The position numbers were made by a program, and so were the translations under genes. A stretch of 64,000 nucleotides of DNA from Fallopia convolvulus (lineage: Eukaryota; Streptophyta; Magnoliopsida; Caryophyllales; Polygonaceae). The stretch lies in the NCBI GenBank assembly GCA_964016875.1, contig OZ024721.1, positions 12,578,109 through 12,642,108 of the forward strand, read 5' to 3'. Below are positions 10,426 to 22,450 of the stretch, piece by piece. The notes beneath the pieces are model-generated. The model did no database searches. It was not told the DNA's origin and saw only the letters and a list, made by a program, of their open reading frames with translations. The number at the start of each line of letters is the position of its first letter. Positions within the stretch are counted from its first letter, which is position 1.

Positions 10426-11148
10426 GGGTGGGGGTGGGTGATGGGGGATTTTGCTATTTACCTAATTTTCACACTCTCCTAAATATCCACCTAATTAGGT
10501 ATTTTTTTTGCTATTTACTTAATTCATCCTAATTTTTTTTATTATACTGTAATTTTTTTATTTTTTTTCATAATTTGATTTAAGAAAACTTTTATAGAAA
10601 TAGATATATAGATAAATATAATGTAATCAATTGATAATCAATTATATACTCATAATCTATCCTAATATATATACTATAGTTTATTTTAGTTAGATAGAAT
10701 CTTTTTAATATATATAAATTGTGAGAATGACATGTACGAAAAATCCTAAGTGGCACATGGTAATTCTATGTGGCGGATAGCTTATATTGTGATAGAAAAA
10801 ATAACTTAAATAAATTAGTATAAATAATATTCATCAATAATATTTTACCAATTATTTAATTCTTTTATATTTTGTTTTATTTTAGATATAATCTTATTAA
10901 GTTAAATAAATTATCATATCAAATATTTAACATTACTACTTAAGATTTAACATTAGATAACATCTTTATTTTAGATAGAATATTTCCTAGATTAATTATT
11001 CTATTTCTATATTATCCTAAAATACTATAAACATATATAAATTCTCAAAATAAAAAATCCTATGTTGCGAAATCCTAGGTTGCTTAATGTGGGAGCGATA
11101 CGTAGGAAAATGCTAGGTGGCGCAACTTGGTGACTTTATTCCTTGCGT

Positions 11149-11210
<62 letters not shown>

Positions 11211-11530
11211 TAGATTTTAAAATTATGGTTGCAGCCATGTATGTATTTTTATGTGGAAAAATATGTATAAAATGATACCATATGAATTTGAATCACAGCT
11301 TTTCGTTTATAAACAATTACCATAACCATTGAGTTGAAAAAATACATTTGATTTATTATGAAAATCAAATTTACACAAAAAAAAAATAATTATGATGGAC
11401 TTTGATTGCCCAAAAAAAATATAATGATGTAAAGTTAAAATGGAATATAAGTGGGGAAATAATTTAACAAATAGGAAAATTAATTAGTAGATAAGTGTCA
11501 TTGGAAAAATAAAAATGAACAAAAATAGTG
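10426..11530. other. AT-rich spacer with (TA)n/(CA)n microsatellite
   Basis: A G-rich tract (gggggtggggg) at 10420-10447 precedes long AT-rich sequence with no gene. A (TA)n run followed by (CA)n lies at about 11152-11211. 11225-11420 resembles the 6030-6330/6500-6730 repeat units. Confidence 0.5.
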
Positions 11531-11650
11531 CATCAAGGAGATTTGAACCAATGACTTATGCGTTCATGGGAAAACACTTTCACCACTAAGTTATATACAA
11601 CTTTTTAACTTGTTTTTGTCAATGGTAATTATATAGAGATTATTGTGAGC
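11531..11650 (-). repeat. tRNA-like repeat, inverted copy
   Basis: Minus-strand copy of the 6375-6481 segment: TAACTTAGTGGTGAAAG (A-box-like), cccatgaacgcataagtcat, then GGTTCAAATC (B-box, better preserved than in the forward copy). It forms a long inverted repeat with 6375-6481 about 5 kb away. Confidence 0.5.
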
Positions 11651-11659
11651 ATATTTAAT

Positions 11660-12680
11660 AAGAGCGATAAATTGAAGAACCGTCACCATCACCATTCTAT
11701 ACCTTATCCAAACCTGATTTGTCTGAACTCGAATCCATGCACTACCGAAACTAGACATTACTTGTCTTCTTAATGAAACATTTTTTTTGGTTGAATCTTC
11801 TTAATGAAACACTTATTAAATTAAATTTGGTACAAATAATACATTAAAAGTTTCACCTGTCAAAAAAAACGTAAACATGCATCAGACTTTTGTAGCTAAA
11901 ATAATATAATCGCTAGTCCAACATCTAAATTTATTAAAGTCCTTTTAAAACACAACAAGAGAAAGTACATACATCCAACAATCGTTCGTTCGTGCAAACA
12001 TATTATAATTAAAAACAATCAAATTAAAATATATCATGAAAATCAGAGTTTTATCTATTTTCAAAACCATTTTAAATTAACATATAAAATACAACCCAAG
12101 TATATTCGATCCACACCTTCATATGAAACCGATATCATCTTCATATCGGTTCACATGCACACATTTAGTAAAAAAAATCATTACCTCATAACACAAGTAC
12201 ACTCTACCACCAAGAAAGGTAATCCTATAACCATAAACATAAAAAGATTCAACATACCCTAAATTTAGCATCAAAAGTAAAACGCGAGTTCCACTATAAA
12301 TATGACACGCTCGAGACTCATACAAAAGCAAGGAGTTAACCAGACCTAACTGTTTGGGAATGAAACCACTCACCTAGCCCGATGCAAATACAACAATGAC
12401 ACTCCACCAAATAAAATCCGAAGAGCTATATGATGAGAGCAATGAGATTAACAAAGATAAGAGAGAACTAAGAACTACACCACAATGCCCTATTAAGAAA
12501 TAAATTTAACTGTGAGAAATCCGAAAAGTAATCATGACAACTACTTCGAGGTGTCCTAAATATACAAATGTGCTTCAAATAAAATCCCATTTGTATGTTG
12601 CAAAAGAATGTTAATTGTGGAAAAAGAACTATAGTTGTTAACAACAATATTGGGAATGACAATTAAATTGATAATTTTAT
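11660..12680 (-). repeat. Flanking module of the duplicated unit, copy 1
   Basis: Clearly similar to 15832-16740 (starts gaagaacc.tcaccat…; shares aaactcgaatccatgcactaccgaaactagac and, near the end, aactgtgagaaatcc…aaaagtaatcatgacaa). In both copies it sits beside the gene-like module, so the array order is [11660-12680][12690-15830][15832-16740…]. It has minus-strand frames but no recognisable protein. Confidence 0.5.
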
Positions 12681-12689
12681 TCGCTACTT

Positions 12690-15330
12690 CTCGGTTGTTT
12701 TGCTCGTTGGTGGACATACAATAGGAATAACTGACTTTGAAACATGTCTATGAATGCTACACCCTCCAAAAGCAACGTTACAACAACAAACATGGATACG
12801 CAGGTTTGCCTTTACACTGACACCATCTTGTGTTGCGCTCTTGACATTACAAAATTAGATTATCCAACAATCGCGAGAAACACCACCGTGGGTGCAAACT
12901 CAAAGTAGGCCACCACCTTATGCAGCACACCAAGCTTACGAGGTGTTATTACCTAAAGTTTCACATGTCCTACAACATCTTGGTACCCATAGAATAATAC
13001 ACTAACTTCCGACGCATTTGGACACACATCCAACCATTGTTCCTACTCAACACTGATGCTGAAATCTCTTGACTTCAAAGCACATACCACCATAGGACTT
13101 CTTACATAGGCTAGATCATGCTTCATGAAAAATCACCGGATGACACCAAGTCAATATGTATCATCCATTATAGAAGAATGGGTAACTTGCTTTTGGTAAA
13201 TATTATTTGCGTAGTTATAGGATACACAAATTTCCCTTTTTTAAAGTTTTTAATCCATTCACATTAGTTTGTAAACAATAAATGCAAATTTTACGAAATA
13301 CATGTAGAAATACACAATCCTTATTGTCAATTTCATGAAATAGATAAATAAGGGCAGAATACATCAACAGACCCCTGTACTTATACTTTTTTCCTATTGG
13401 ACCCCAGTACTAAAAAATGTTCAAACAGAGCTCTGTATTGCCCCCAATTTTGCCTATTGAACACTTTCAATCTTATTCTCCTTCCAGTGTACATCACACG
13501 CCTTATGTGTCATGTTATTTTGCCAAATAAGCCAAAATGGTCAAATACGTACATGTTATTTTGCCTATTGAACACTTTCAAGTTTTCACGCGCCTTATGT
13601 AACATGTACGTATTTTGCCAAAATAACATGTATGTATTTGACCATTTTGGCTTATTTGGCAAAATAACATGACACATAAGGTGCGTGATGTACACTGGAA
13701 GGAGAATAAGATTGAAAGTGTTCAATAGGCAAAATTGGGGGCAGTACTGGGGTCTGTTTGAACATTTTTTAGTACAGGGGTCCAATAGGAAAAAAAGTAT
13801 AAGTACAGGGGTCTGTTGATGTATTCTGCCGATAAATAAGATGGTCAATAAATGATGAGAAAGTATACAGATGACTAGATGACTGATGTGTAGAACCAGA
13901 TGGACATAAGGTACATTGAAACTTTAACTCGAATTTTAAATCTAATTTACCACCATACAAATGCATAGCCTAGAACATAGTCCACAACTGAAATATAATC
14001 CACCCAAGCATTTGTGTCTCTACAGCCACGACAACCAGTGGTAAAAGTTGCAAACAAAAACTTAAAAAATGACTAAATAAATAAATACAAAAAATTAGAA
14101 GCATTAAATTATAGAAACTATCATATAATGTACGCTATTACAAAAAGACCACAACATGCATTCTAAGCGTTACTATTCAATACTTAGCCATAAATCTAAT
14201 ATAGCATGTGCAAATTCACACCACAAAACCTTAACAAGCCTCCTTACATCAATTCAAGCTAGCTTTAAACATCTAACTTAATGAAATTATGCTTATACTT
14301 GTACAATGTACCAAAAAACTTGGTGTCTTCCCCAAAAAGCATCCACCATGAAACGTATTAAACATCTTCAACATTAACTATACAACAGAAAAAAGGTTAA
14401 AAGATAAAAGTCAGTACAACTACATAATAATAATGAGGAAAAAAAATATCAATCATAATTACAATAACTCTTATATACACACACACTAGATTAAACTATT
14501 GACAAAATAATTTTATAATTTAGTTTCTACATATGAACAACCGACAGAATTGGGCTTTAGGATCCATCAGTTCGATGTGCAGATCACTCCCTACTTCTAC
14601 ATTGAACCTAGCGGCAATAAATTTTCAATTTGAACCTAATTTTGTGTGCGTCCTACACTTTTCCAACCGGTACGACACAAAAAAATTATTTGTATTCCTA
14701 ATCATCAACATTATCTTTCTTTCCTTATTAAATGGACGTGTATAGTTGTGTACGACTTTTGTATGAAAACACTACATGAAAAGTTGCACTGCAAATAATA
14801 AGAGCACTTTGTGTTGTACGGATAATGTAAAACGAAACATCCCTCTTCCTTACTTTAACATCAAACTTTTGATTCATTGTGTAGCCACCAACACCATCGT
14901 AACCCTCATACCCTTCTTCACCTGTTACAAGAAACACAAGTTATTTATAATTCTGAAAGCACTATAAAATGTGGAATATATATATATATATATATATATA
15001 TTACATATCTATGTTAAATAACGTTAACCGATTCATCATCACCTCAGATTCATCAATATTAGAGTCAAACTTGAGCACTTGCACTTACTCCATCATCTCC
15101 AGATGAATCTACATTTTTTTAATATCATCCCCCTTTGTTTCATAAAATATTCGCTTTAATGTAATAACTATTTATGCATTTTCATATTTACAATACACGA
15201 TTTCCAAATATACATGTTTACACAACTTACCAAAATAATCATTAGAAATATAAATCACCTCATCTTCATCACTTTCAGAAATGAGATCAATAAATTGTAC
15301 CTCGTCATCACTCGAGGAACCTAAGAGAAA
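12690..15330 (-). pseudogene. Copy 2 of the duplicated gene-like unit
   Basis: Paralogue of 2700-4933. On the minus strand the cysteine-cluster exon (about 12900-12690) keeps FCNVK, ATQD, VKANLRIHVC and GCSIHRHV blocks but has lost several cysteines. Further 5', an exon ending near 14830 encodes GYEGYDGVGGYTMNQKFDVK after a gtaacag acceptor near 14925, and an acidic exon at about 15320-15235 reads ISESDEDEVIYISNDYFG before a gtaagt donor. The fuller set of exons here helps read copy 1. Function unknown. A 478-bp foldback MITE interrupts it at 13353. Confidence 0.5.
13353..13830. mobile_element. Foldback Mutator-type MITE with perfect 10-bp target duplication
   Basis: Starts GGCAGAATACATCAACAGAC and ends in its reverse complement. 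The inverted arms run most of its length, with only a short centre around 13560-13610. The direct repeat gataaataag flanks it exactly (13343-13352 and 13831-13840). Long TIRs with 9-11-bp duplications fit Mutator-like MITEs. The paralogous copy 1 has the empty site (gataaatgtg at 3732-3741), proving this is an insertion. It contains no transposase. Confidence 0.85.
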
Positions 15331-15831
15331 ATTAATACACTTAATAACATGTTTAGAACAACTTTTTTCTTATTTGATAATGCAGATTAACATTCAAACA
15401 ATGTTGGATCAAACATCCATTAAACATTTAGTTTTAGATATTTAAAAGATGTTTTTAAACCACCAAATTTTCTATACAGCATACAATAAAAGCACTTTCA
15501 CCACAAATACAATACTATGATATTGCATTTCATAGAAAACTCTAAATTACTACGAACACCACAAAAACGTGCGTTAATTTTTTGAACTTAACACAATTTA
15601 CTAAATGTGGAAAAAAATCATTACGACATAACATACTTGTATTCTGTAACAAAACAAAAATTATAAGACTATACAATATAAGCTTAATAAATGCTTGGAG
15701 CGATAAATTTAGAATAATACAAATCAAAATGTGAACTGTTATTCTATCTTATTTAAAACATATACCAGACCGAACCAACATATATATATGTATTAGTAAA
15801 TACCACAACTTGTTTATATCTATGTTGAAAC
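15331..15831. other. Spacer inside the duplicated array
   Basis: AT-rich, no recognisable exon. It is the stretch linking the gene-like module to the next flanking module; the corresponding part of copy 1 was lost at the Helitron-like end at 4934. Confidence 0.4.
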
Positions 15832-16781
15832 ATTTGAAGAACCATCACCATTCTCTACCGTATCCAAACTTGATTTGTCTAAACTCGAATCCATGCACTA
15901 CCGAAACTAGACGTTACATGTCTTCTTAACGAAACACTTATTAAATTATATTTGGTACAAATAACACATTAAAACAATCATATAACAAAAAAAATTAAAC
16001 ATTCATCATACTTTTGTAGCTAAAATAATAGAACCACCATTAAATAATAATAATAATACAACCGTTAATCCAACACCTAAATTTATTAATGTCTTTTTAA
16101 AAAACAATAAGACAAATTACATACATCCAAAAACAGTTCATTCCCACATACATATTATGATTAAAAAATAATTGAATTAAAGTATATCATGAAAATCAGA
16201 GTTTGATCTATTGTCAAAAGCATTTTAAATTAACATGTAAAATACAACAATACAATCGATATGCACCTTTATATGAAACCAGTATCATCTTTATAATTGT
16301 TCACCTGCAAGCAATTAGACAAAAAAAATTCATTACCACATAACACAAGTACACACTACCACCAACAAATGTAATCTTATAACCATACACATAAAAGGGT
16401 TCAACACACCCTAAATTTGGAATCTAATGCAAAACACAAGTTCCACTATAAATACGACACACTTGAGACTCGAACAAAACCAATGACTTAACCAGACCTT
16501 ACCGTTTGGGAATGAAACCACTCACCTAACCCGACGTGAATTCAACAATGGCACTCCACCAAATATGATCTTAAGAGCTATGTGAAGAGAGCAAAGAGCT
16601 TAACATATTATAAGAGAGAACGAAAAACTACACCACATTGCCCAATTAATAAATCAATTTAACTGTGAGAAATCCCAAAAGTAATCATGACAATTGTTTC
16701 GAGGTGCCCTAAATGTACAAATAGGCTTCGGCTTAGTTGCACATGCCCATTTCTTTACCACATACAAATATGGTAAAAGGC
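15832..16781 (-). repeat. Flanking module of the duplicated unit, copy 2
   Basis: Second copy of the 11660-12680 module. It continues beyond the copy-1 similarity at about 16720 and is cut by the insertion of the Tekay-like element, whose target duplication aaatc occupies 16782-16786. Confidence 0.5.
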
Positions 16782-16786
16782 AAATC

Positions 16787-17092
16787 TGTAAGACCTGGTT
16801 TTTCGGTTGCGAACCGGATAATCTATTTCCGTTCATCTCCAACCTTTTTATTCAAAATTTATTACATTTCTTTGTTTTGGGCCAAAACACCCAAAATCTT
16901 GTTTGGAGACCCAAAGCCGAACCCAAACCCATTTCACTCACTCCTCTCTTTTGCCCTCACATGCCCTATTTTCTTTCTATCCTTCTCCTATCACTAATCT
17001 AGCGCCACTCAAAAAGAAAAAAAAATGAAACCAGTGACAGGGGCCAGGGGGATCGAGAGTCAGCGTCTTCCCCGTTCGTCGTCGCTTCATCC
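16787..17092 (+). mobile_element. Truncated 5' LTR of the Tekay-like element
   Basis: Matches the first 306 bp of the 3' LTR (18476 on) almost base for base up to gtcgtcgcttcatccc, then jumps to internal integrase sequence (ctattcca.aatggaagtgg). The shared atccc/tattcc at the join suggests a microhomology-mediated deletion. Confidence 0.8.
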
Positions 17093-18187
17093 CTACCTAT
17101 TCCATAATGGAAGTGGGAGGATATTTCCATGGATTTTGTCAATGGACTACGGATCAGCAAGAGGCATGATGCCATCTGGGTTGTAGTGGATAGGTTGACA
17201 AAGACTACTCGCTTCTTGCCTATTAAGGAGACTTGGCAAATGAACAAACTGGTAGAGGTGTTTGTAAATCAGATAGTTAGACTGCATGGTGTGCCCAAGA
17301 CGATTGTGTCAGATCGTGATGGGCGTTTCACTTTCAGATTTTGGCAACAAGTGCATGAGGCACTCGGGATGAGATTGCACTTCACGACTGCTTATCACCC
17401 GCAATCAGATGGCCAGTCCGAGAGGTTAATTCAGACTCTAGAGGACATGTTGAGGTCATGTGTTCTTGATTGGGGAGGTCATTGGTCGGATCACCTAGCA
17501 TTGGTGGAGTTTGCCTACAACAACAGTTGACACTCTTCGATTCAGATGGCTCCGTATGAGGCTTTGTATGGCCGGAAGTGTAGGACACCTTTGTGTTGGG
17601 ATGACCCGTTAGATGTTGTAGGAGAGAGGTCACAGATGATCGAGGAGACAATTAGGAAGGTGGCCTTGATCCGGAAGCATATGCTAGCTGCACAAAGCCG
17701 CCAGAAATCCTATGCAAATAAGCGATGTCGACCACTAGAGTTTGAGAAAGGCGCACACGTCTGGTTGAGAGTGTCACCTACTCGTGGTGTGAGGAGATTT
17801 GGGGTGAAGGGGAACTTGAGTCCCCGATACATTGGCCCGTTTAAGATCCTGGAGAGAGTGGGTGAGGTAGCCTACAGACTAGCGCTACCACCTGCCTTAG
17901 ATGTAGTTCACCCTGTCTTTCACGTCTCACAACTAAGATAGGATGTTCCGGATCCCAGCCATAGGCTCAACTATGAAGAGTTGGAGGTTGATCCCGGTCA
18001 TACCTTTAGAGAGCAACCGATAGCGATTCTAGACAAGCGTACGAAGAAGCCACGGAGCAAGGAGATTCAGTTGGTGTTGATTCAATGGTCTCGACGAGGT
18101 GTCGAGGAGGCCACTTGGGATAGGATGAGAGAGAACTACCCCGAATTGTACTCAGGTTTAATCGAGGCCTTTGAGAGTAGAGTTTAG
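17093..18187 (+). pseudogene. Integrase-chromodomain part of a Tekay-like pol, broken
   Basis: Begins inside integrase. MDFVNGLRISKRHDAIWVVV carries the first catalytic Asp, VSDRDGRF the second, and DGQSERLIQTLED the Glu. Then come APYEALYGRKCRTPLCWDD, the HVWLRVSPTRGVRRFG GPY/F-type module, and a C-terminal chromodomain-like end (LVLIQWSRRGVEEATW). Two in-frame stops break it: TGA at 17528-17530, where the related element at 31.2 kb has Trp (NNSWHSS), and TAG at 17939-17941, where it has Gln (LRQYVPD). Both fit C-to-T change on one strand or the other. Integrase would insert the cDNA; the chromodomain directs it to heterochromatin. Not functional as it stands. Confidence 0.9.
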
Positions 18188-18447
18188 AGCTTAGGAGTAG
18201 GTGTGACATTTGTTATGATTTAAAGTTGCTAAGCGTGTGTTGTTTGCTTGATTATGTTTTGACCTGTGTATGGATTGGTTTTCTTTCTTCATGATTATAC
18301 TACTTTGGAATGCGTTTTGTTTTTCCCATGTTATGTTAATCTGTTGTTAAAAATTTTGGGGTTCGAGGACGAACCCCTTCAAGGGGGACAGGTTGTGAAA
18401 CCTCGCGAATCCTCATGGGCTTCCACTTTTAGCCATGAAAGTTTCGG

Positions 18448-18475
18448 GACGAAACTTTCCTTAATGGGGGTAGTA
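18448..18475 (+). promoter_or_regulatory. Polypurine tract of the Tekay-like element
   Basis: A purine-rich aatgggggtagta lies immediately before the 3' LTR start at 18476. The paralogous element has the same layout (aagggggtagta on the minus strand next to 30286). Confidence 0.75.
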
Positions 18476-21263
18476 TGTAAGACCCGGTTTTTTGGTTGCG
18501 AACCAGATAATCTATTTTCGTTCATTTCCAACCTTTTTATTCAAAATTTATTACATTTCTTTACTTTGAGCCGAAAAGCCCAAAATCTTGTTTGGAGACC
18601 TAAAGCCGAACCCAAACCCATTTCACTCACTCCTCTCTTCTGCCCTCACATGCCCTATTTTCTTTATATCCTTCTCCTATCACCAATCTAGCACCCTCAA
18701 AAAGAAAAAAAAACGAAACCAGTGACAGGGGCCAGGGGGATCGAGAGTCAGCGTCTTCCCCGTCCGTCGTCGCTTCATCCCAACTCTCTTGCAATCGACT
18801 TTTCTTTTCCCTCGCTCCTTTTCTAGCCGCTGAGAGCATCGTCAGAAGCCTCAATCCAAGGAGGAACTCGTTCGAGACTGTGCCTATCACCGTCGCCGAG
18901 AACCCGCTGCGAGTCCTTGTCGTCCTTCCTCGCCAACCCTTATCAACGCCGGTAAGTTCTGTCTGCCTTCTTTGGTCCCGACTTCGTCATCTCTCCTCTT
19001 GTATCTCTGCTGATCTGGTGAAAATACCGTCGGCAGGTCTCGTCTTTGTGGTCAAGCTCGAGATCAACCGAAGACAACAGGCTGCAGTTGCACGCCGGCA
19101 CCAAGTGAAGCGTTTGGGGTTGCGTCATCACCGCTAGCAGGAACCGGTTCCACCACAACCAGAAGTCGAGGTCCCCGATCCAAACCGTTCAACTTCAAGG
19201 TAGCGTACCTCCATTGAGAAGAGTCGTTTCGTTTGAGTTTTGGGTGTGAATCTGATCGTTGAAAGGTCGGGTAACTTTCCTTTTTTTTGATCGGGCCTTA
19301 GAATCGATCCATGTGTCTATTCGCTTTTGAGTTTACCTTGTAATAGTAATCTGAATGGATTGATTTGAGTCTTGATCTTGTGTGATCAAATTGGACTCAT
19401 ATTTGCTTGCCTGCATATTTTTAGATATAATGTTTGTTGTGTCTTTCACTTGTTTGACTTTAGAACACCATTAAATTGTTAGAGTAAAATTATTGCTTGG
19501 ATGGTGTGAATGTTGTAATTTGACCGGAGCTTTGTGATTGATTAACTCTCGTGGATATAGTGATGTTTGTATGTTTGTGAACGAAATTCGATCTTGTATG
19601 GTTTGATCCTTCCTAGAATGCAAGTAGTATTAGGGTTTTCGAGTAGGATGTATGTTAATCTCGACCTTTTTGTTGCATGGTAGAACTCTCTTGGTTGGTT
19701 TTGCTTTGAGTATGAGCTTTGGGACCTAATGTTATAATATGTGAACTTTGACTTTGATTTTGGATTGCCTTACTCTTCTTCGCCTTGAGGCGCGTTAGGC
19801 CTAGATAGGAAATGCTAGTTGGTTGAGAAAAATTGAAGGTTGCCCATGAGACGTCAATTCTAAACTTTGTTTGATAATAATATAATCAAGTCAAGCCGTT
19901 TTGTTTGGATACCATGAAAGTATGGTGGCTTGTACTTCGAAGCCACTATAGTTGTGCTTGCCTAGAATCGAAAGTGCTTATCGTGGTTAGTCATCTTATC
20001 GTGAGCGTTATGGTTCGTAGGTCCCTAGTATCGTTGCATTATTTACGTCGTTCGAGGATCTCTTTCGAGGTAATTCATTCTCGACTTGCTCGGCTCTATT
20101 CTAGTCTTGTTAGATTTCATGCCGTGATTGTGAGATTGGTTTTGAGAACTAGTCCCGAATGTATGTTTTCCTTGTGAAATGTTTATTGTATGATGCGATG
20201 CGCTTTCCACTTTAAATGTTTTCTCGTAAAAGAAGTTGTGCTTGTTTTCTCTGTGTTGGCTGCGTAACCGGCGCGATCATGTGCGATGATTGTCGTGGCG
20301 AAGAGGCATTTAGCCATGGTCGTGTGTCGGTCGGGTCCCTTCAAAAATAAAGTTAATTGCTTATTTTTGGCAAGTGCTCCGATGGAGGCTTGACCATGGG
20401 TTGGAAGGATGATGTATATGGAAAGTGAGAGGGCCTGCCTCCGCACTCGGGCGCAGGGAGTTAGCGTCGTAGATTGAAATGCAATGGTGGGAGGAAGAAT
20501 TGCAGTTCCAAATAGGTATGTGAATGATGTTTGCTTGTGTTTGTGTGTGGTTACTTAGTTAGTTCTTGGCTTGTGAACTGTTGGTAGGTTTGATGAATTG
20601 TTTGTTTTGTTGTGTATCATTTGATTTGTTGAATGTCGAATTGTTAGCTATTATTTCAAACGCTTTACTTTTGTTGCTTGTTATTTAGATTGTTGGTATG
20701 TTTCGTTGCCTTTCCTTTCACCCGTTATCTAGATTGTTGAGATGTGTGTTGACCTATTATGTTTTGTTCTATTCACTTGTTAAAGGTTAAGTTGTTGGTT
20801 ATCTAATATTTTCAAACGTCTTACTATTGCCGCTTGTTATCTAGCTTGCCTAGGATAGTAGCTGACCACTCGAGGACCTTTATTTTTTAGTTTCAGGTAC
20901 TTCTGCAGGTCTCGTGTTGGAGCCTAGGCATGATGTTGCAGCGGGTCGTTATGCACGTGTCAGTAGGTCTTGAAGTGGTTTGAAGTGTCCAAGTTTAGTT
21001 GTTAGTTTTGTTTTGGATATTTCACTCTTTTGTTGACTTTAGCGGGTTTCTTGTGTCGGCTGTGACTTGACTAGATGTTCTGGATCTCATGCATGAAATA
21101 CTTGCACATGTGGTTTATTGAATGACAGTTGGATGTTTTAAATTAATTTTTTTGTCGAACCCGAGTTGCAAGGTCCATGTATTCTAGTGTCAGGCTAGCT
21201 CAGGTAGGACCTGTTAGGGTCAAACTACCAAGTAACGCCCCAACATCAAAACAGGGTGTGACA
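18476..21263 (+). mobile_element. 3' LTR of the Tekay-like element
   Basis: TG…CA bounded, 2788 bp. Short open frames inside are not genes. It shares with the LTRs of the 28-38 kb element a conserved block around 20420-20460 (gagagggcctgcctc…ctcgggcg…), which supports common origin, but most of the LTR has diverged. Confidence 0.8.
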
Positions 21264-21268
21264 AAATC

Positions 21269-21475
21269 ATCCAATACCAATAACATCCCTGGATGAGAGC
21301 ACAAAGCTCTAGGTGGCCGGTCAAACCCACAAAAGGGTACATGTAGGCTAGATTTGTTATTTTATCCGCTATTGAATTAGCATTTCTGTAGACGTGAGTA
21401 ATGATTGACTCCTCCAAGAAGGAACACAAAATTATGAAATCTGTCACTAGCATTTCAATTTCCCACATGCATTTA
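21269..21475 (-). pseudogene. Fragment of LINE-type RNase H (C-terminal end)
   Basis: Minus-strand frame with FLEESIITHVYRNANSIADK followed by TNLA, the end of the RVT_3/RNase H-like domain in plant LINE proteins (…VxRxxNxxADxLA…). Short and without the catalytic N-terminal half. It lay at the target of the Tekay-like insertion. Confidence 0.55.
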
Positions 21476-22450
21476 CCATCTTGTCGTATTGATTTATTTA
21501 GGCTTAGTTATCACTTTCAATTTGTAGTTTCCGAATTTCAATATTGGCTGCCACTTGAAGGCACATTATGAAAATAAATCATTCAACAACTTGTCCATTG
21601 TAAAAGTGAGAAAGAAGCGATTGATTCCACCATTTTGTTACCCACCCCCTTGATGAAAGAATGATTGAGGTGGAGTAAACCCCTTTTTACAATGGATAAG
21701 AAGTTGTGCAAAACAAGTTGATTTTTCTTTGTCAATGTATCATGATACTAAAATGGACTACATTCATTTCCATTCCGTTTATGTTTCCATGAGTTGCAAC
21801 CAATCGGACATACACTATCTTATTTCTTCTTCTTTTTTGGGTAAGACATGATAGAACTATATTCTTATCATTTCAATATGATTTGGTAGGTAAGTCAAAA
21901 CTAAGAAAACCAAACCCACATGGAAATGTCATCTTCACATCATTGAAAGAGCAACCAAAGTTAAAATTGCTCTTGAAAAAATGCCCACAACCACCCATAT
22001 CCATCACCACAGATCCACAATCATCAATAGAACATTAATCTAAAATTGCCATTAACCATTCCACAAGGTAGTATTCTCAAGGCAAAATTAACTGGATTAG
22101 ACTCGCCCATTTTCACAATCTTCCAATTTCATAGCAAATGATAGGCTGCAGAATTGAAACTTGGTCATTTTCATCCAAGAGATCATCATTTCATATTTCA
22201 GCTAATCTACTAGACTGACCAATGTCAGATAGAATGCACAGAAATTATTTAGCAGTTTTCTGAACATTAATCCAATTTACAGCAAGAATCATCACGCAGT
22301 TTTCAACAAGCCCTTGTTGAAACAATGTAGTGTTTTCCATTAATGTCAATGTTGAACAGTAATAATTTCTTTTAGAAGGATACACAAAGTTCAATCATGA
22401 GTAGATTGATGGTTAGAGTTTATGTACACTTTTTGCGTAAACACGACCAA
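21476..22450. other. Intergenic spacer and 3' flank of the Yippee-like gene
   Basis: No coding sequence or repeat recognised. Positions roughly 22380-22450 would be the 3' untranslated region of the gene that ends at 22451. Confidence 0.5.

Larger units (their letters stand above)
16787..21263 (+). mobile_element. Internally deleted Tekay-like (chromovirus) gypsy element
   Basis: Bounded by TGTAAGACC… at 16787 and …GGGTGTGACA at 21263, with a 5-bp target duplication aaatc at 16782-16786 and 21264-21268. Between are a 306-bp remnant of the 5' LTR, the 3' part of pol (integrase to chromodomain), the polypurine tract and a full 3' LTR of about 2.8 kb. The rest of the 5' LTR, the primer site, gag, protease, RT and RNase H are deleted. 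It is a relative of the minus-strand element at 28191-38077. Confidence 0.8.

Noticed and set aside
13397..13848. Two mirror-image frames (plus and minus) with nearly identical proteins
   Set aside because: They arise because the MITE is a near-perfect inverted repeat; no real coding sequence.
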